Both the position numbers and the translations under genes were made by a program. A stretch of DNA of 64,000 bases from Taibaiella soli (GTDB lineage: Bacteria; Bacteroidota; Bacteroidia; Chitinophagales; Chitinophagaceae), in contig NZ_QKTW01000022.1 of NCBI RefSeq assembly GCF_003236175.1, forward strand, positions 276,530 through 340,529. The letters are read 5' to 3'. Shown piece by piece: positions 17,419 to 26,321 of this stretch (position 1 is its first letter; every line of letters starts with the position of its first letter). The notes under the pieces were generated by a model, which saw only the letters and a list, made by a program, of their open reading frames with translations, was not told the DNA's origin and made no database searches.

Positions 17419-18954
17419 TCAGCGATCAGCCATTACTGCATATTCCGGGTCTTCTATCAGGTTAACATCGATAACAGATTCTGCATTCTTCAACAGCGTT
17501 CTGCAATCAGGACTCAGATGACGGAGGTGTAATTTCTTTCCGGCTTTTTCGTAACGTTCGGTCAGTTTGCTCAATGCTTCGATGGCACTCATATCGGTAA
17601 CGCGGCTTTCTTTGAAATCAATAATTACTTCGGCAGGATCATTCTGAATATCAAATTTGTCAGTGAATGTCCGCACGGAACCGAAAAATAGCGGACCATA
17701 AATTTCGTAGTGTTTCACGCCATTTTCATCAGTATATTTTCTGGCACGAATGCGTTTGGCACTTTCCCAGGCAAAGACCAGCGCAGATATAATCACGCCG
17801 ATCAGTACCGCCAATGCGAGGTTGTGTAACCAAACGGTAATAGCTGCAACCAGTATGCCCACGATCACATCATGACGCGGCATCTTGTTGACGATGCGCA
17901 GACTGATCCATTCGAACGTTCCGATAGCAACCATAATCATCACGCCCGTCAAAGCAGCCATTGGTACTTTTTCGATAATCGGTGCACCGAAGAGAATAAT
18001 AATAAGAATCATAATGGATGCGATAATGCCAGAGAGTCTTGCTCTGGAACCCGCAGACAGATTGACGAATGACTGTGCAATCATCGCGCAGCCACCCATA
18101 CCTGTGAAGAAGCCATTGACGATATTGGCGGTTCCCTGTGCCATACATTCTTTATTACCCCGGCCACGAGTGCCGGTTATTTCATCTACCACATTTAATG
18201 TAAGCAGACTCTCTACCAGTCCTACGCCGCCCATTACCAGCGAGTAGGGGAAAATGACTTTGAGTGTATCTAAATTAAATGGCACTGAAGGAATATGAAA
18301 AGATGGAAATCCACCGCTCACAGATGCAATGTCCTTCACTGTTTTGGTATCAATGCCGAAGCCTAATACGATCAGGAATACGACTATGATTGCTACCAGT
18401 GAGGCCGGTATTGCTTTTGTGATTTTGGGAAATACCATTACGATCAATATCGTTAACAGTGTAAGTCCGAGCATTGTCCAGAGTGCGGTGCCGCTCAGCC
18501 ATTCTGTTCCGCCCGCAGTAGTGATTTTAAATTGCTGAATCTGCGCCATAAAAATGATAATTGCCAGCCCATTTACAAAACCATACATCACTGATTGTGG
18601 TACCAAACGAATGAATTTTCCTAATCGGAACACGCCTACCAATATTTGTAGTGCGCCAGCCAAAGCGACTGCAGCAAAAACATATTCTACGCCATGTGAT
18701 TGCATCAATGCAATAAGCGTCACTACCGTAGCGCCTGCACCACCAGAAACCATGCCGGGTCTGCCGCCTAAAACAGCAGTGATTAAACCCATCATGAATG
18801 CAGCATAAAGACCGGTAAGCGGAGAAAGGCCAGCGAGAATTGCGAATGACAGAGATTCGGGAATCATGGTCATCGCGACTGTAAAGCCAGCCAGGACTTC
18901 GTTTTTGTAATTGACTTTTTGTTTGAAATCAAAAAAATTAAGATAAGCCTTCAT
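17419..18954 (-). CDS. SulP-family anion transporter with STAS domain
   Basis: 511 residues. The membrane part (about 20-390) has 10-12 hydrophobic segments and the family's typical start (AGFTVAMTMIPESLSFAILAG, shown in part: IPESLSFAILAG, then SPLTGLYAAF). A cytoplasmic STAS domain follows at about 410-500 (EVIIDFKESRVTDMSAIEAL). Members carry sulfate, bicarbonate or other anions, often with protons or sodium; the substrate here is not decidable, and no sulfate-assimilation or carbonic-anhydrase gene is next to it. A consensus promoter (18962-18991) sits directly before the ATG, so the mRNA is nearly leaderless. Confidence 0.88.
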   Translation of the reverse strand: MKAYLNFFDFKQKVNYKNEVLAGFTVAMTMIPESLSFAILAGLSPLTGLYAAFMMGLITAVLGGRPGMVSGGAGATVVTLIALMQSHGVEYVFAAVALAGALQILVGVFRLGKFIRLVPQSVMYGFVNGLAIIIFMAQIQQFKITTAGGTEWLSGTALWTMLGLTLLTILIVMVFPKITKAIPASLVAIIVVFLIVLGFGIDTKTVKDIASVSGGFPSFHIPSVPFNLDTLKVIFPYSLVMGGVGLVESLLTLNVVDEITGTRGRGNKECMAQGTANIVNGFFTGMGGCAMIAQSFVNLSAGSRARLSGIIASIMILIIILFGAPIIEKVPMAALTGVMIMVAIGTFEWISLRIVNKMPRHDVIVGILVAAITVWLHNLALAVLIGVIISALVFAWESAKRIRARKYTDENGVKHYEIYGPLFFGSVRTFTDKFDIQNDPAEVIIDFKESRVTDMSAIEALSKLTERYEKAGKKLHLRHLSPDCRTLLKNAESVIDVNLIEDPEYAVMADR

Positions 18955-18961
18955 TGTGGGG

Positions 18962-18991
18962 CAAAGGTAGCTAACTGTTTACAGTGGACAA
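18962..18991 (-). promoter_or_regulatory. Consensus promoter of the SulP gene
   Basis: On the minus strand: TTG (18991-18989), 19 bases, TACCTTTG (18969-18962). Both boxes match the Bacteroidota consensus. The start codon is 7 bases beyond the -7 box, so the 5' leader would be almost absent. Confidence 0.75.
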
Positions 18992-19092
18992 TCGACAGTT
19001 GACAATGCCCAAGCCTATTTATGCCGCTTTCTTTTTGGGATAACGATCAATTTACCCATTGATGACAGAATTTCTCTACTGTAATTGTTAGC

Positions 19093-19122
19093 TTTGTCAA
19101 AACATACCAGTTAGTATCTTTT
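19093..19122 (+). promoter_or_regulatory. tetR promoter with overlapping operator
   Basis: TTTG (19093-19096), 18 bases, TATCTTTT (19115-19122). The palindrome-like ATACCAGTTAGTAT (19104-19117) lies in the spacer and runs into the -7 box. Nearly the same sequence occurs before the next gene at 19732, which suggests autorepression by the encoded TetR protein. Confidence 0.65.
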
Positions 19123-19124
19123 TT

Positions 19125-19712
19125 ATGTCGAAAGGAAATGCCACACGACTGGCAATATTGAATAAAGCATTTGAGCTGATATATAAAAATGGTTATCAGG
19201 CTACGAGTATTGATGAAATAATTGCCACGACACATGTAACAAAGGGGGCGTTCTTTTACCATTTTAAGAACAAGGAGGATATGGGGCTGGCTTTGATTAA
19301 CGAAGTGATGCAACCCGGTATGATTCCTTATATGACGCATGCATTGCAACAATCCGCTGATTTTAAAACGGGTGTTTATGAGATGATGAAGAACTTATTG
19401 CTGAAAGCACCATTTTTCAATGTCGATTATGGTTGTCCGGCGGTAAACCTGATCGATGAAATGTCGCCAGTAAATGAGTTGTTTAAAACAGCGTTGATGA
19501 ATCTGGTGCGTGAATGGCAGTCGGCAATTGAAGCAGCATTTATCAAAGCACAAAGGGCGGGGCAGTTTCAGAAAAAGCATGATCCAAAGCAGGTGGCTTT
19601 GTACATCACGGCCAATTATGGTGGCGTGCGTAATATGGGTAAAGTATTTGGCAAGGATGCTTACACGATGTTTTTGAAGCAATTCAAAAATTACCTGGAC
19701 AGTCTCGAGTAG
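19125..19712 (+). CDS. TetR/AcrR-family transcriptional repressor
   Basis: 195 residues. N-terminal helix-turn-helix at about 5-50 (ATRLAILNKAFELIYKNGYQ, TSIDEIIATTHVTKGAFFYHF, KNKEDMGLALI), the classic TetR pattern. The all-helical C-terminal ligand domain contains Cys in DYGCPAVNLIDEMS, a Cys region that in some relatives (NemR/YcdC-like) senses reactive electrophiles; that role here is inference. The start is 2 bases after the -7 box, so the transcript is leaderless or very short. The operator copies before this gene and before the rhodanese gene define a two-promoter regulon. Confidence 0.85.
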   Translation: MSKGNATRLAILNKAFELIYKNGYQATSIDEIIATTHVTKGAFFYHFKNKEDMGLALINEVMQPGMIPYMTHALQQSADFKTGVYEMMKNLLLKAPFFNVDYGCPAVNLIDEMSPVNELFKTALMNLVREWQSAIEAAFIKAQRAGQFQKKHDPKQVALYITANYGGVRNMGKVFGKDAYTMFLKQFKNYLDSLE

Positions 19713-19731
19713 TTTTTTTTGCTTTCAAAAC

Positions 19732-19745
19732 ATACCAATTAGTAC
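19732..19745 (+). promoter_or_regulatory. Second TetR operator, before the rhodanese gene
   Basis: ATACCAATTAGTAC matches ATACCAGTTAGTAT at 19104 in 12 of 14 bases. It sits between a TTTG (ending 19721) and a TACTTTTT box (19743-19750), the same position relative to the promoter as in the tetR copy. Confidence 0.65.
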
Positions 19746-19779
19746 TTTTTGCTTTTCTTTTTTTAATCTATAACATACA

Positions 19780-20133
19780 ATGAGAATGATTGTTATTATC
19801 GCTGTTATCCTGATTGCGCTGTATGCGGCATACAAAATTTACAGTACCAATAAGGTAGATAAGCAACTGGATGGACTATTGAAACAAAAACATGTAATTC
19901 TCGATGTGCGCACTCCCGGCGAGTTTTCTGGTGGTCATATTGAAGGTGCCGTCAATATTCCGTTATCGCAATTGCGAACCGTTGAGATGCCAATGGATAA
20001 AAATGCAGTAATTATTACCTGCTGTTCGCATGGATTGCGCAGCGTGAAAGCGGTTGAAATTTTAAAAAACAGAGGTTTCGTCAATGCGCATAATGGTGGA
20101 GCATGGAGCGAGTTGGAGAAACATCTTAAATAG
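19780..20133 (+). CDS. Membrane-anchored rhodanese-like protein
   Basis: 117 residues. An N-terminal membrane helix (about 1-19, MIVIIAVILIALYAAYKIY) is followed by a single rhodanese domain: HVILDVRTPGEFSGGHIEGAVNIPLSQL and the active loop CSHGLR preceded by another Cys (TCCSHGLRS, about 86-93). The catalytic Cys is followed by the six-residue loop normal for sulfurtransferases. It would carry persulfide sulfur at the membrane; partner unknown. A TetR-type operator in its promoter ties it to the gene just upstream. Confidence 0.85.
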   Translation: MRMIVIIAVILIALYAAYKIYSTNKVDKQLDGLLKQKHVILDVRTPGEFSGGHIEGAVNIPLSQLRTVEMPMDKNAVIITCCSHGLRSVKAVEILKNRGFVNAHNGGAWSELEKHLK

Positions 20134-20171
20134 ATGCCAGAGACAGGAGGAGCGCCGCAAAATTCTTTTCC

Positions 20172-20218
20172 ATAAACAATAGAGCCGTTTGAACAATTCA
20201 AACGGCTCTATTGTTTAT
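20172..20218. terminator. Very strong bidirectional terminator
   Basis: A perfect 22-bp stem: ATAAACAATAGAGCCGTTTG continuing with AA, loop CAA, and the exact complement. It lies between the convergent rhodanese and dehydrogenase genes. Confidence 0.85.
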
Positions 20219-20234
20219 CATTTATAAATCAATG

Positions 20235-21092
20235 TTAGCTTCTAGTAATTGCGTCTTTCGCAATCACGGTCCAATCATTTGCGCCGTGACCTTTTTCAAT
20301 CCAACGGTCCATTTCCGCAGCTACCGACGGAATAACGTTCAGTGGCACATTGCCTTTCTCTGCTTCGGCCATCATCAAACCGGCATCTTTACGTGCCATA
20401 TTCAATTCCCAGGACGGATTTTCGAAATTGCCGGCGGTCATACGTGCCAGACGGTTCGGCAGCATTGCACCCGGATTCCACGTGTCAAAGAGGTTTTTGA
20501 TATCATCAACAGAGATATCCAGTGCTTTCGCCAGCGATAAAGTATCTGTGATGCCAGCTGTAAACGTGATCAGGAACAGGTTGCCGATCAATTTGATGCC
20601 AGCAGCTTTTCCTTCTGTTGTACCAAAGTTCATTACTTTGCCAGTCATCTTTGCCAGTGCCGGCTCTACTTTAGCAATCACATTCTGGTCGCCTGAAACC
20701 AGCATTGTACCTGTACTTTCCAATGCATTCTGCGGACCCATGAATACAGGTGCGTGGAGGTAGGTGAAGCCTTCTGCTTTCCAATCTGCCGTACGCTGAA
20801 TGGCACCTTCAACAGATGTCGTTGTGTGATCGATGATCATCGCGCCAGGTTTCAGTGCAGATTTTGCAGCTGCCAGGACTTCATTTACAGCTGCGTCATC
20901 TTTTACAACAATATGAACGACGTCAGCATCTTTTACCGCGTCGGTAATATTGGCAAATGCTTTGGCACCATATTGTTCCATTGCAGTAGCGCGAGCGGTT
21001 GTACGGTTCCATACATTTACCTGCTCGCCTTTATTGATCATTGCTCTGACGAAATTGGAGCCTAACAGGCCCATCCCTAAAAATGCAATCAT
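20235..21092 (-). CDS. NAD(P)-dependent oxidoreductase, 3-hydroxyisobutyrate dehydrogenase family
   Basis: 285 residues. A Rossmann fold begins at residue 1 (IAFLGMGLLGSNFVRAMI) with VWNRT at the end of the second strand, a pattern favouring NADP. The family signature follows: VKDADVVHIVVKDDAAV, DHTTTSVEGAIQ (substrate loop), YLHAPVFMGPQNALESTGTM and the region of the catalytic Lys in KAAGIKLIGNLFLI. Members reduce or oxidise beta-hydroxyacids or small aldehydes (GLYR1/glyoxylate-reductase-like); the substrate is not decidable. Single gene, convergent with the rhodanese gene. Confidence 0.85.
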   Translation of the reverse strand: MIAFLGMGLLGSNFVRAMINKGEQVNVWNRTTARATAMEQYGAKAFANITDAVKDADVVHIVVKDDAAVNEVLAAAKSALKPGAMIIDHTTTSVEGAIQRTADWKAEGFTYLHAPVFMGPQNALESTGTMLVSGDQNVIAKVEPALAKMTGKVMNFGTTEGKAAGIKLIGNLFLITFTAGITDTLSLAKALDISVDDIKNLFDTWNPGAMLPNRLARMTAGNFENPSWELNMARKDAGLMMAEAEKGNVPLNVIPSVAAEMDRWIEKGHGANDWTVIAKDAITRS

Positions 21093-21618
21093 TGTGTTTC
21101 TGTTTTGATAAAGGTAAGTAGAAAGTCAAAAGCGCAATCGTGAATGATCAATCAATGTCGTTTCCTTAAACGCTCTGAAGACAAATATCTTTGATTTGGC
21201 GACTGGTTTTTCATTTTGCTGTAGCATCACTCTTCTCCTACTTTTTTTATGCCAAAAAAAGTAGGCAAAAAAGGGCAGCCTAAGCCAGATCACTCCGTGG
21301 CTTAGGCGATCGCTCGATTAAGCAGCGCGCTACTGTGCTGCCAAGCTAATAGCCTTGAAAAATAGGCCATGTTTTTAGCGAACATTTTCTTAAGGAAATG
21401 ACAGTGAATGGTCAATGGTGAAATACAAAGCTGAATTGCGTTTATTCTTTAGAGGATAGGGTATTCCCGCGATTTTTTACCGTTTTAGACGGATTTGTAC
21501 CATTCGCGAAAGCAGGATCTTGGTAGCTTTGGTATGATATTGTTGCGCAATAACAGAGCGGCCGCCAGAAATTGCTGCGCAGAAACTGCAATTCTTTTTC
21601 AGATAAAAACATATTAAC
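21093..21618. other. Intergenic region with palindromic repeats
   Basis: No gene seen. Hairpins: CCTACTTTTTTT, ATGCC, AAAAAAAGTAGG at 21237-21265, then CTAAGCCA paired with TGGCTTAG at about 21290-21305, then GC-rich text. The 14-mer TGGTCAATGGTGAA (21409-21422) recurs at 56666 and 60811. These look like dispersed intergenic repeats; no function is assigned. Confidence 0.5.
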
Positions 21619-22527
21619 ATGACTGAGGCAAATCATTATGATGTAATTATTGTTGGTGGCAGTTATGCGGGTCTTTCTGCCGCGATGGCATTGGGGCGTT
21701 CGCTTAGAAAAGTGCTGATTATCGACGGGGGTATGCCTTGCAACCGGCAAACGCCGCATTCTCATAATTTTATTACGCAGGACGGAAAAACACCCAAAGA
21801 AATTTCTTTGCTGGCACGGGAAGAGGTGCTGCGTTATCCAACGGTAAAGCTTATAAATGATACCGCACTCAGCGGACGTAAGCTGGATAAGGGTTTTGAA
21901 ATCGTTGTGCAGTCAGGTGAGGCTTTCTCTTCGGATAAATTGATTTTCGCCACCGGTATTAAAGATATTATGCCGGGGATTCCGGGTTTTTCGGAAAGCT
22001 GGGGCATCACCGCAGTGCACTGCCCGTATTGTCATGGCTATGAAATCAAGGAACAGCCCACAGCTATACTTGCCAACGGTGGCATTGCATTTGATTATGC
22101 CAAGGTGATTTTTAACCTTACTAAAGATCTGACGATCCTGACAAATGGCCCGTCGGTATTCACTGTCGAACAAATAGAAATATTAAAGAGCCGGGGAATT
22201 AGAATCAACGAAACGGAAATTGATCGCTTGCAACATACTGATGGCAATATTCAAAAAATCATTTTTAAAGATGGTAATCAACTGGAGATAAAGGCGATTT
22301 ATCATAAGCCAGCTTTTGAACAGCATTCGGATATCCCGGTGGCGTTGGGATGTGGTGTAACCGAGCATGGGTATATCATTACCGATGAAATGCAGAAAAC
22401 ATGGGTTCCCGGTGTTTTTGCCTGCGGCGATAATACCAGTATGATGCGCTCAGTCGCCAATGCGGTAAATACAGGGCAAATGGCAGGCGCAGTTGCGAAT
22501 AAAGAGTTGGTCGACGAACGGTTTTAA
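21619..22527 (+). CDS. Thioredoxin-reductase-like FAD/NAD(P) oxidoreductase
   Basis: 302 residues. FAD-binding GGSYAGLSAAMALGRS near the N-terminus (about 12-27), a redox pair CPYC at about 135-138 within HCPYCHGYE, and the FAD-contacting end VFACGDNTSMMRSVANAVNTGQMAG. The NAD(P) motif in the middle is weak (LANGGIAFDYAK in place of GxGxxA). This form, short and with HCPYCHGYE, resembles the branch that includes low-molecular-weight disulfide reductases and GliT-like oxidases, rather than housekeeping TrxB. Electron partner unknown. Confidence 0.8.
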   Translation: MTEANHYDVIIVGGSYAGLSAAMALGRSLRKVLIIDGGMPCNRQTPHSHNFITQDGKTPKEISLLAREEVLRYPTVKLINDTALSGRKLDKGFEIVVQSGEAFSSDKLIFATGIKDIMPGIPGFSESWGITAVHCPYCHGYEIKEQPTAILANGGIAFDYAKVIFNLTKDLTILTNGPSVFTVEQIEILKSRGIRINETEIDRLQHTDGNIQKIIFKDGNQLEIKAIYHKPAFEQHSDIPVALGCGVTEHGYIITDEMQKTWVPGVFACGDNTSMMRSVANAVNTGQMAGAVANKELVDERF

Positions 22528-22553
22528 TCAGTTGGCAATTGCCCATTGTAAAC

Positions 22554-23189
22554 CTAGAGCAGGTCCTGCTGGTTGGCAACCATGATTAGTTCAGCTACAT
22601 TTTTCACTTCGAATTTCTGAATCAGATTTTTTCGATGGGTATCAACTGTGAGCGGACTCAAAAACAATTCATCGGCGATTGTCTGACTGGTTTTGCCTTC
22701 GGCAATCAATTGTAAAATTTGTTTTTCTCTGCGCGTGAGTTTGGGTATGCCGCGCAGTTCGCTTGGAGAAGGGTGGCTGATAATCTCGTTCACTTCCTTG
22801 CTATAGGCGATTTTTCCCTGCAAGGCCTCATAGATGCAATGGCGCAATTCTTCGAGCGAACTATTCTTTAGCAGATAACCACTCGCACCGTTTTGTATGG
22901 ATTGCATAATGATACTGCGTTCCGTACGATTGCTGAGCATGAGAATAACGGTACTTACTGATTGTCGTTTAATCAGGCGACATAGTTCCAAGCCATTCAT
23001 ATCAGGTAGACTGATGTCAAGTAATACAAGGTCTACCTGATTTATTTTTAAGTAAGAAAGAATATCTGCGCCGGTGCAAAACCCACCGACCACCTGCAGG
23101 TTGGTTTCATTTTGCAGCAGCATTTTTAATCCTTCGATGACAATCGGATGATCGTCTACGAGCGCGGTGATCAGTTTATCCGTTGGCAT
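22554..23189 (-). CDS. NarL/LuxR-type response regulator
   Basis: 211 residues. Receiver domain at about 5-125 with acidic pair VDDHP, phospho-acceptor Asp 58 in LLDISLPDMNG, and a Lys near LLKNSS. C-terminal LuxR helix-turn-helix at about 145-205: LTRREKQILQLIAEGKTSQ, IADELFLSPLTVDTHRKNL. Its start overlaps the 3' end of the kinase gene by 14 bases, so the two are co-translated and form a two-component pair. Target promoters unknown. Confidence 0.92.
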   Translation of the reverse strand: MPTDKLITALVDDHPIVIEGLKMLLQNETNLQVVGGFCTGADILSYLKINQVDLVLLDISLPDMNGLELCRLIKRQSVSTVILMLSNRTERSIIMQSIQNGASGYLLKNSSLEELRHCIYEALQGKIAYSKEVNEIISHPSPSELRGIPKLTRREKQILQLIAEGKTSQTIADELFLSPLTVDTHRKNLIQKFEVKNVAELIMVANQQDLL

Positions 23190-25179
23190 TTGTATTTAAT
23201 TCAATGTTGATTGTTGTTCCTTCATTTCTGGTGGATAGAATTTCAAATTTTCCTTTCAGAAACTCAATCCGGTTTTTGAGATTATCAAGTCCCATTCCTT
23301 TTTTATCCGTTAGAGTGGCAATATCAAAACCGACACCGTCATCTTCTACCGTGATAAAAAACTGACCATTGTTTTGACTGCATTGTAATACAATATTCGC
23401 GGCTCCGGAATGCTTGATGGCATTGGAAAGCAGCTCTTGAACAATGCGGTAGATATTTAACTGAACTGATAATGCAATTCCGGGTTCAATGCTGAAGGGT
23501 TGGAATTCGATGTACAAATCATCGCGGTTATAAAAAGCGCAGAGATCTTTCAATGCCACTTCCAGTCCAAATTTGAGCAATGTTTCCGGCATCATGTTCC
23601 TGGCAATTCTGCGCAGTTCTCCAACCGAACTGTCGAGTTGACGAATGATGCGGTTGAGATCGCCATCATGCATGATATCAGTGTTGTTATTTGCCCAGCC
23701 AGATAACCCCATTTTTACCCCAGCCAGCATGCCGCCGAGACCGTCGTGCAGATCGCGGGCCACACGTTCACGTTCCTGTTCTTCGCCGTCCAGCATAGCT
23801 TTCGTGATCTTGAGCTGATGTTTTTGTTCCAGATCTTTCAACTCCTGCTGATAATTGATTTCTTTCTGCGTTGCCAGTTTTTTATTGTTGCGGGCACTTA
23901 CCGCAATGGCGCCGGAAATAATGAGCAACGTGAGGCAACCCAATCCCAGCGCCCATTTATACAGTTGATCATTTTTAGATTTTAATGCGGCTTCGTTATT
24001 CTGAGATTGCAGAATGTCGATCTTGTGTTGTTTTTCAGACGCATTATACCTGGCTTCCAGTTCACTGATTTTTACTTTCGTCTGATTATTTTGAATACTA
24101 TCCGTTGCGGCGCGGTATTTGCTGAGCCAGCTGTAGGCCTCTTTATAATCGTGCAGCGCTTCATTCGTTTTTGCCATCTCCGAATAGATCGTTGCGCGGT
24201 CGTTGATATTCGCCATCAGCTGTCCTTCATTGATAACTGCGTTCAGTACTTCTTTAGCTTTTGCATATTGCTCGCTGATCGAATAAATATTGTACTTGCG
24301 AAAATAAAATTGCTGGTAGATCTGCGTCTGATTGTACTTTTTCGCCAATACAGTCCCTTTGTCAACTGCAGTAAGTGCTTTGTCGAAATCTTGTTTTCCT
24401 GTGTAGTAAAGCGCTTCGTTGTAATAATAGAGCGGATAGTTGGCAGACTCCGGAAACGGCTCCAGTAATGCTTTTGCTTTGTCGAGCAATATTTTTGCCG
24501 GATCAGATTTTGCCTGATACATATAAATGCTCACACCGCCGAGATACGCAAACAGCAGAGTTGAGGACGTAGAATGCGTATTTTCCAGCAGCGAAATCGC
24601 TTTGTTGTTGTATTCTTCTGCTTTTGCAAATTGGTAATTGCTCATAAAAAGCGTTGCCAGCTGCGAGTAATAGTGTGCCAGCATTGCGCTATCGCCCGAT
24701 GCGGTAACGATCGGTAAGGAACGGTTCAGAATTATGTCAACGACAAATTCATAGCCCTTCTCATTTTTATTCATCAGCGCGTAGTCAAACCAGGAAGAGG
24801 CTCGCGCCGAAGCTGCTGCTTTATCATGAAAGGAGGAGAGCAGTTCAGCGGCTTTCAGGAAAGACACTGAAGCCTTTGCTGTATTCCAGTTGTAATAATA
24901 TTGACCTTCATAAAAATGATATAGCGCTTTTAAATAGGGATAATTTTGAGACAGCTGTTGCCCTTGCGTCAAATAGGTTTTGCTTTTCGCCGTGTCCTTA
25001 AACTTATAGTATTCCGACAGCAGATAATTTGCCATTGCTTTACTGCTGTCCGATGTTTTACTTTGAAGTATGTTGCCTAAGCTGTCGGTAAAATGCTGTT
25101 CATCGAGCGGTAATTGTTGCTGTGAAAATCCTTTGCACGAAAATAAAATATACAAGAGCGTTAATAATAAATAGCTCAT
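23176..25179 (-). CDS. TPR-sensor histidine kinase (HisKA_3)
   Basis: About 667 residues from the ATG at 25179, which begins a signal-peptide-like stretch (MSYLLLTLLYILFSCKGFSQ); an in-frame ATG 15 codons upstream (25224) is possible but spoils the signal. The periplasmic part (about 25-390) consists of tetratricopeptide-like helices (for example YYYNEALYYTGKQDFDKALT). A membrane helix lies at about 400-420 (ALGLGCLTLLIISGAIAVSA), then a coiled coil, then the dimerisation/phosphotransfer domain with VARDLHDGLGGMLAG (His near 477) and an HATPase domain (NAIKHSGA, DDGVGFD, KGMGLDNLKNRI). Pairs with the NarL-type regulator it overlaps. The periplasmic signal is unknown. Confidence 0.88.
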   Translation of the reverse strand: MSYLLLTLLYILFSCKGFSQQQLPLDEQHFTDSLGNILQSKTSDSSKAMANYLLSEYYKFKDTAKSKTYLTQGQQLSQNYPYLKALYHFYEGQYYYNWNTAKASVSFLKAAELLSSFHDKAAASARASSWFDYALMNKNEKGYEFVVDIILNRSLPIVTASGDSAMLAHYYSQLATLFMSNYQFAKAEEYNNKAISLLENTHSTSSTLLFAYLGGVSIYMYQAKSDPAKILLDKAKALLEPFPESANYPLYYYNEALYYTGKQDFDKALTAVDKGTVLAKKYNQTQIYQQFYFRKYNIYSISEQYAKAKEVLNAVINEGQLMANINDRATIYSEMAKTNEALHDYKEAYSWLSKYRAATDSIQNNQTKVKISELEARYNASEKQHKIDILQSQNNEAALKSKNDQLYKWALGLGCLTLLIISGAIAVSARNNKKLATQKEINYQQELKDLEQKHQLKITKAMLDGEEQERERVARDLHDGLGGMLAGVKMGLSGWANNNTDIMHDGDLNRIIRQLDSSVGELRRIARNMMPETLLKFGLEVALKDLCAFYNRDDLYIEFQPFSIEPGIALSVQLNIYRIVQELLSNAIKHSGAANIVLQCSQNNGQFFITVEDDGVGFDIATLTDKKGMGLDNLKNRIEFLKGKFEILSTRNEGTTINIELNTNANG

Positions 25180-25404
25180 GTATGTTGGACGTCCTTTATG
25201 TAATAGTTTGTTTGGAAAGCTCATGTATGGCTGGTCTTCAGTGATTGCGTCTGCGAATATCAGATGAAAAATCTACACAAAATGCAGGGGTGTTTCCACC
25301 ATTTAAAAAATACCTAGAAATCAGTAAAAATAAAGCGCAGATGTTCGGTATTTATTGTTTTTCGGGGCGCAGGTAGTTTTGTGGCGGAAATAAAACATTC
25401 GATT

Positions 25405-25893
25405 ATGAAAACGTCCGTTATTAAATTTTTCACCGGCAGAACATTTTTTGCATTTTTAGGTATTCTGTTTGTTACGAGTTTTGCAGCTTGTAAAAAAAGT
25501 GATAATAATAGTCCTGCTACACCTTCTGGCAAAAGCGCGAAGTTTACATTTACCGTTAGCGGCATTACCAACTCCGATTATGTTTCGTTTGTGGCTGCGG
25601 GTAGTACGGGTACTTTAAATTCCAACACGGCATGGAAAGTAAATGGTGTGACGAGAAGCAATGAGGAAGCAATCAGTTTTGGAAACAATGATTTTGCAAA
25701 CGGTACAGCAACTTATGTGATTGAAACCGCTACGCCATTGTTGGCAATGAGTATCGGCATTCAGTGTCTGGCAACGAGCACGCACAGTTACACAATCAGC
25801 TACAAGGCGGAGGTGAACGGCGAAGTAAAACAAAACGAACAGAACGTTACGGTTAGTAATACACAAGACTACACGAGGAATTTCTCGTACTAG
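25405..25893 (+). CDS. Predicted lipoprotein of unknown function
   Basis: 162 residues from the ATG at 25405 (a GTG eight codons upstream is less likely because the signal peptide starts at the ATG). The N-terminus has a lipoprotein signal with lipobox TSFAAC followed by KKSDNNS, so the Cys at about 30 should be lipidated. The mature part is about 130 residues, beta-strand-rich with alternating Thr/Val, no catalytic motif, and few charged residues. It resembles the many small Bacteroidota lipoproteins with an Ig-like or lipocalin-like fold, but I cannot name a family. Ends at a strong terminator (25921). Confidence 0.65.
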   Translation: MKTSVIKFFTGRTFFAFLGILFVTSFAACKKSDNNSPATPSGKSAKFTFTVSGITNSDYVSFVAAGSTGTLNSNTAWKVNGVTRSNEEAISFGNNDFANGTATYVIETATPLLAMSIGIQCLATSTHSYTISYKAEVNGEVKQNEQNVTVSNTQDYTRNFSY

Positions 25894-25920
25894 AGAATTC
25901 ACGCAATGAAAACTGGAATG

Positions 25921-25950
25921 AAAAACGCAAGCGTGAGCGCTTGCGTTTTT
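25921..25950. terminator. Intrinsic terminator after the lipoprotein gene
   Basis: AAAAACGCAAGCG, TGAG, CGCTTGCGTTTTT: a 13-bp perfect stem with T-tract, 28 bases after the stop codon. Confidence 0.85.
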
Positions 25951-25971
25951 TATATTTTGGTAGCCGGCTTC

Positions 25972-26256
25972 GCAACTCCGGTGGGACCTGAGTTGCGTCG
26001 CATTACGTTCATCAGCAGTGCTACTATTAAAGTCGTTTATTGCTTGGCAGACTAAATGTATTGGCCCCATCGATATTTCATCTTTCACTTTTCTCACTGT
26101 TGAGCGAAGTCTCTGACTTCGTTCCAGTGGCCCCGGTTTCATGACCGGTGAAAAAAATGAATATACTGCGGTCCGGAGACCGCATCCGGTTGAACGAAGT
26201 CAGAGACTCCGCTCGGCAGTGTTGCGTAGCATTACGTTCATCGGTGGTGCTACTAT
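25972..26256. repeat. Cluster of dispersed palindromic elements
   Basis: Two copies of an element with core GCATTACGTTCATC (25972-26027 and 26221-26256) flank a 23-bp inverted repeat with one mismatch (26102-26124 and 26192-26214; core AAGTCTCTGACTTCGTTC). Between the arms are smaller hairpins (GCGGTC, CGGA, GACCGC). Another copy of the core is at 33520-33575. No gene in this stretch. Confidence 0.6.
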
Positions 26257-26321
26257 GAAGCAAATAGCCTTTTGATACGAAGAAATCAGCAATCAGGAAA
26301 TCAGACATCAGCGATTCTTTG

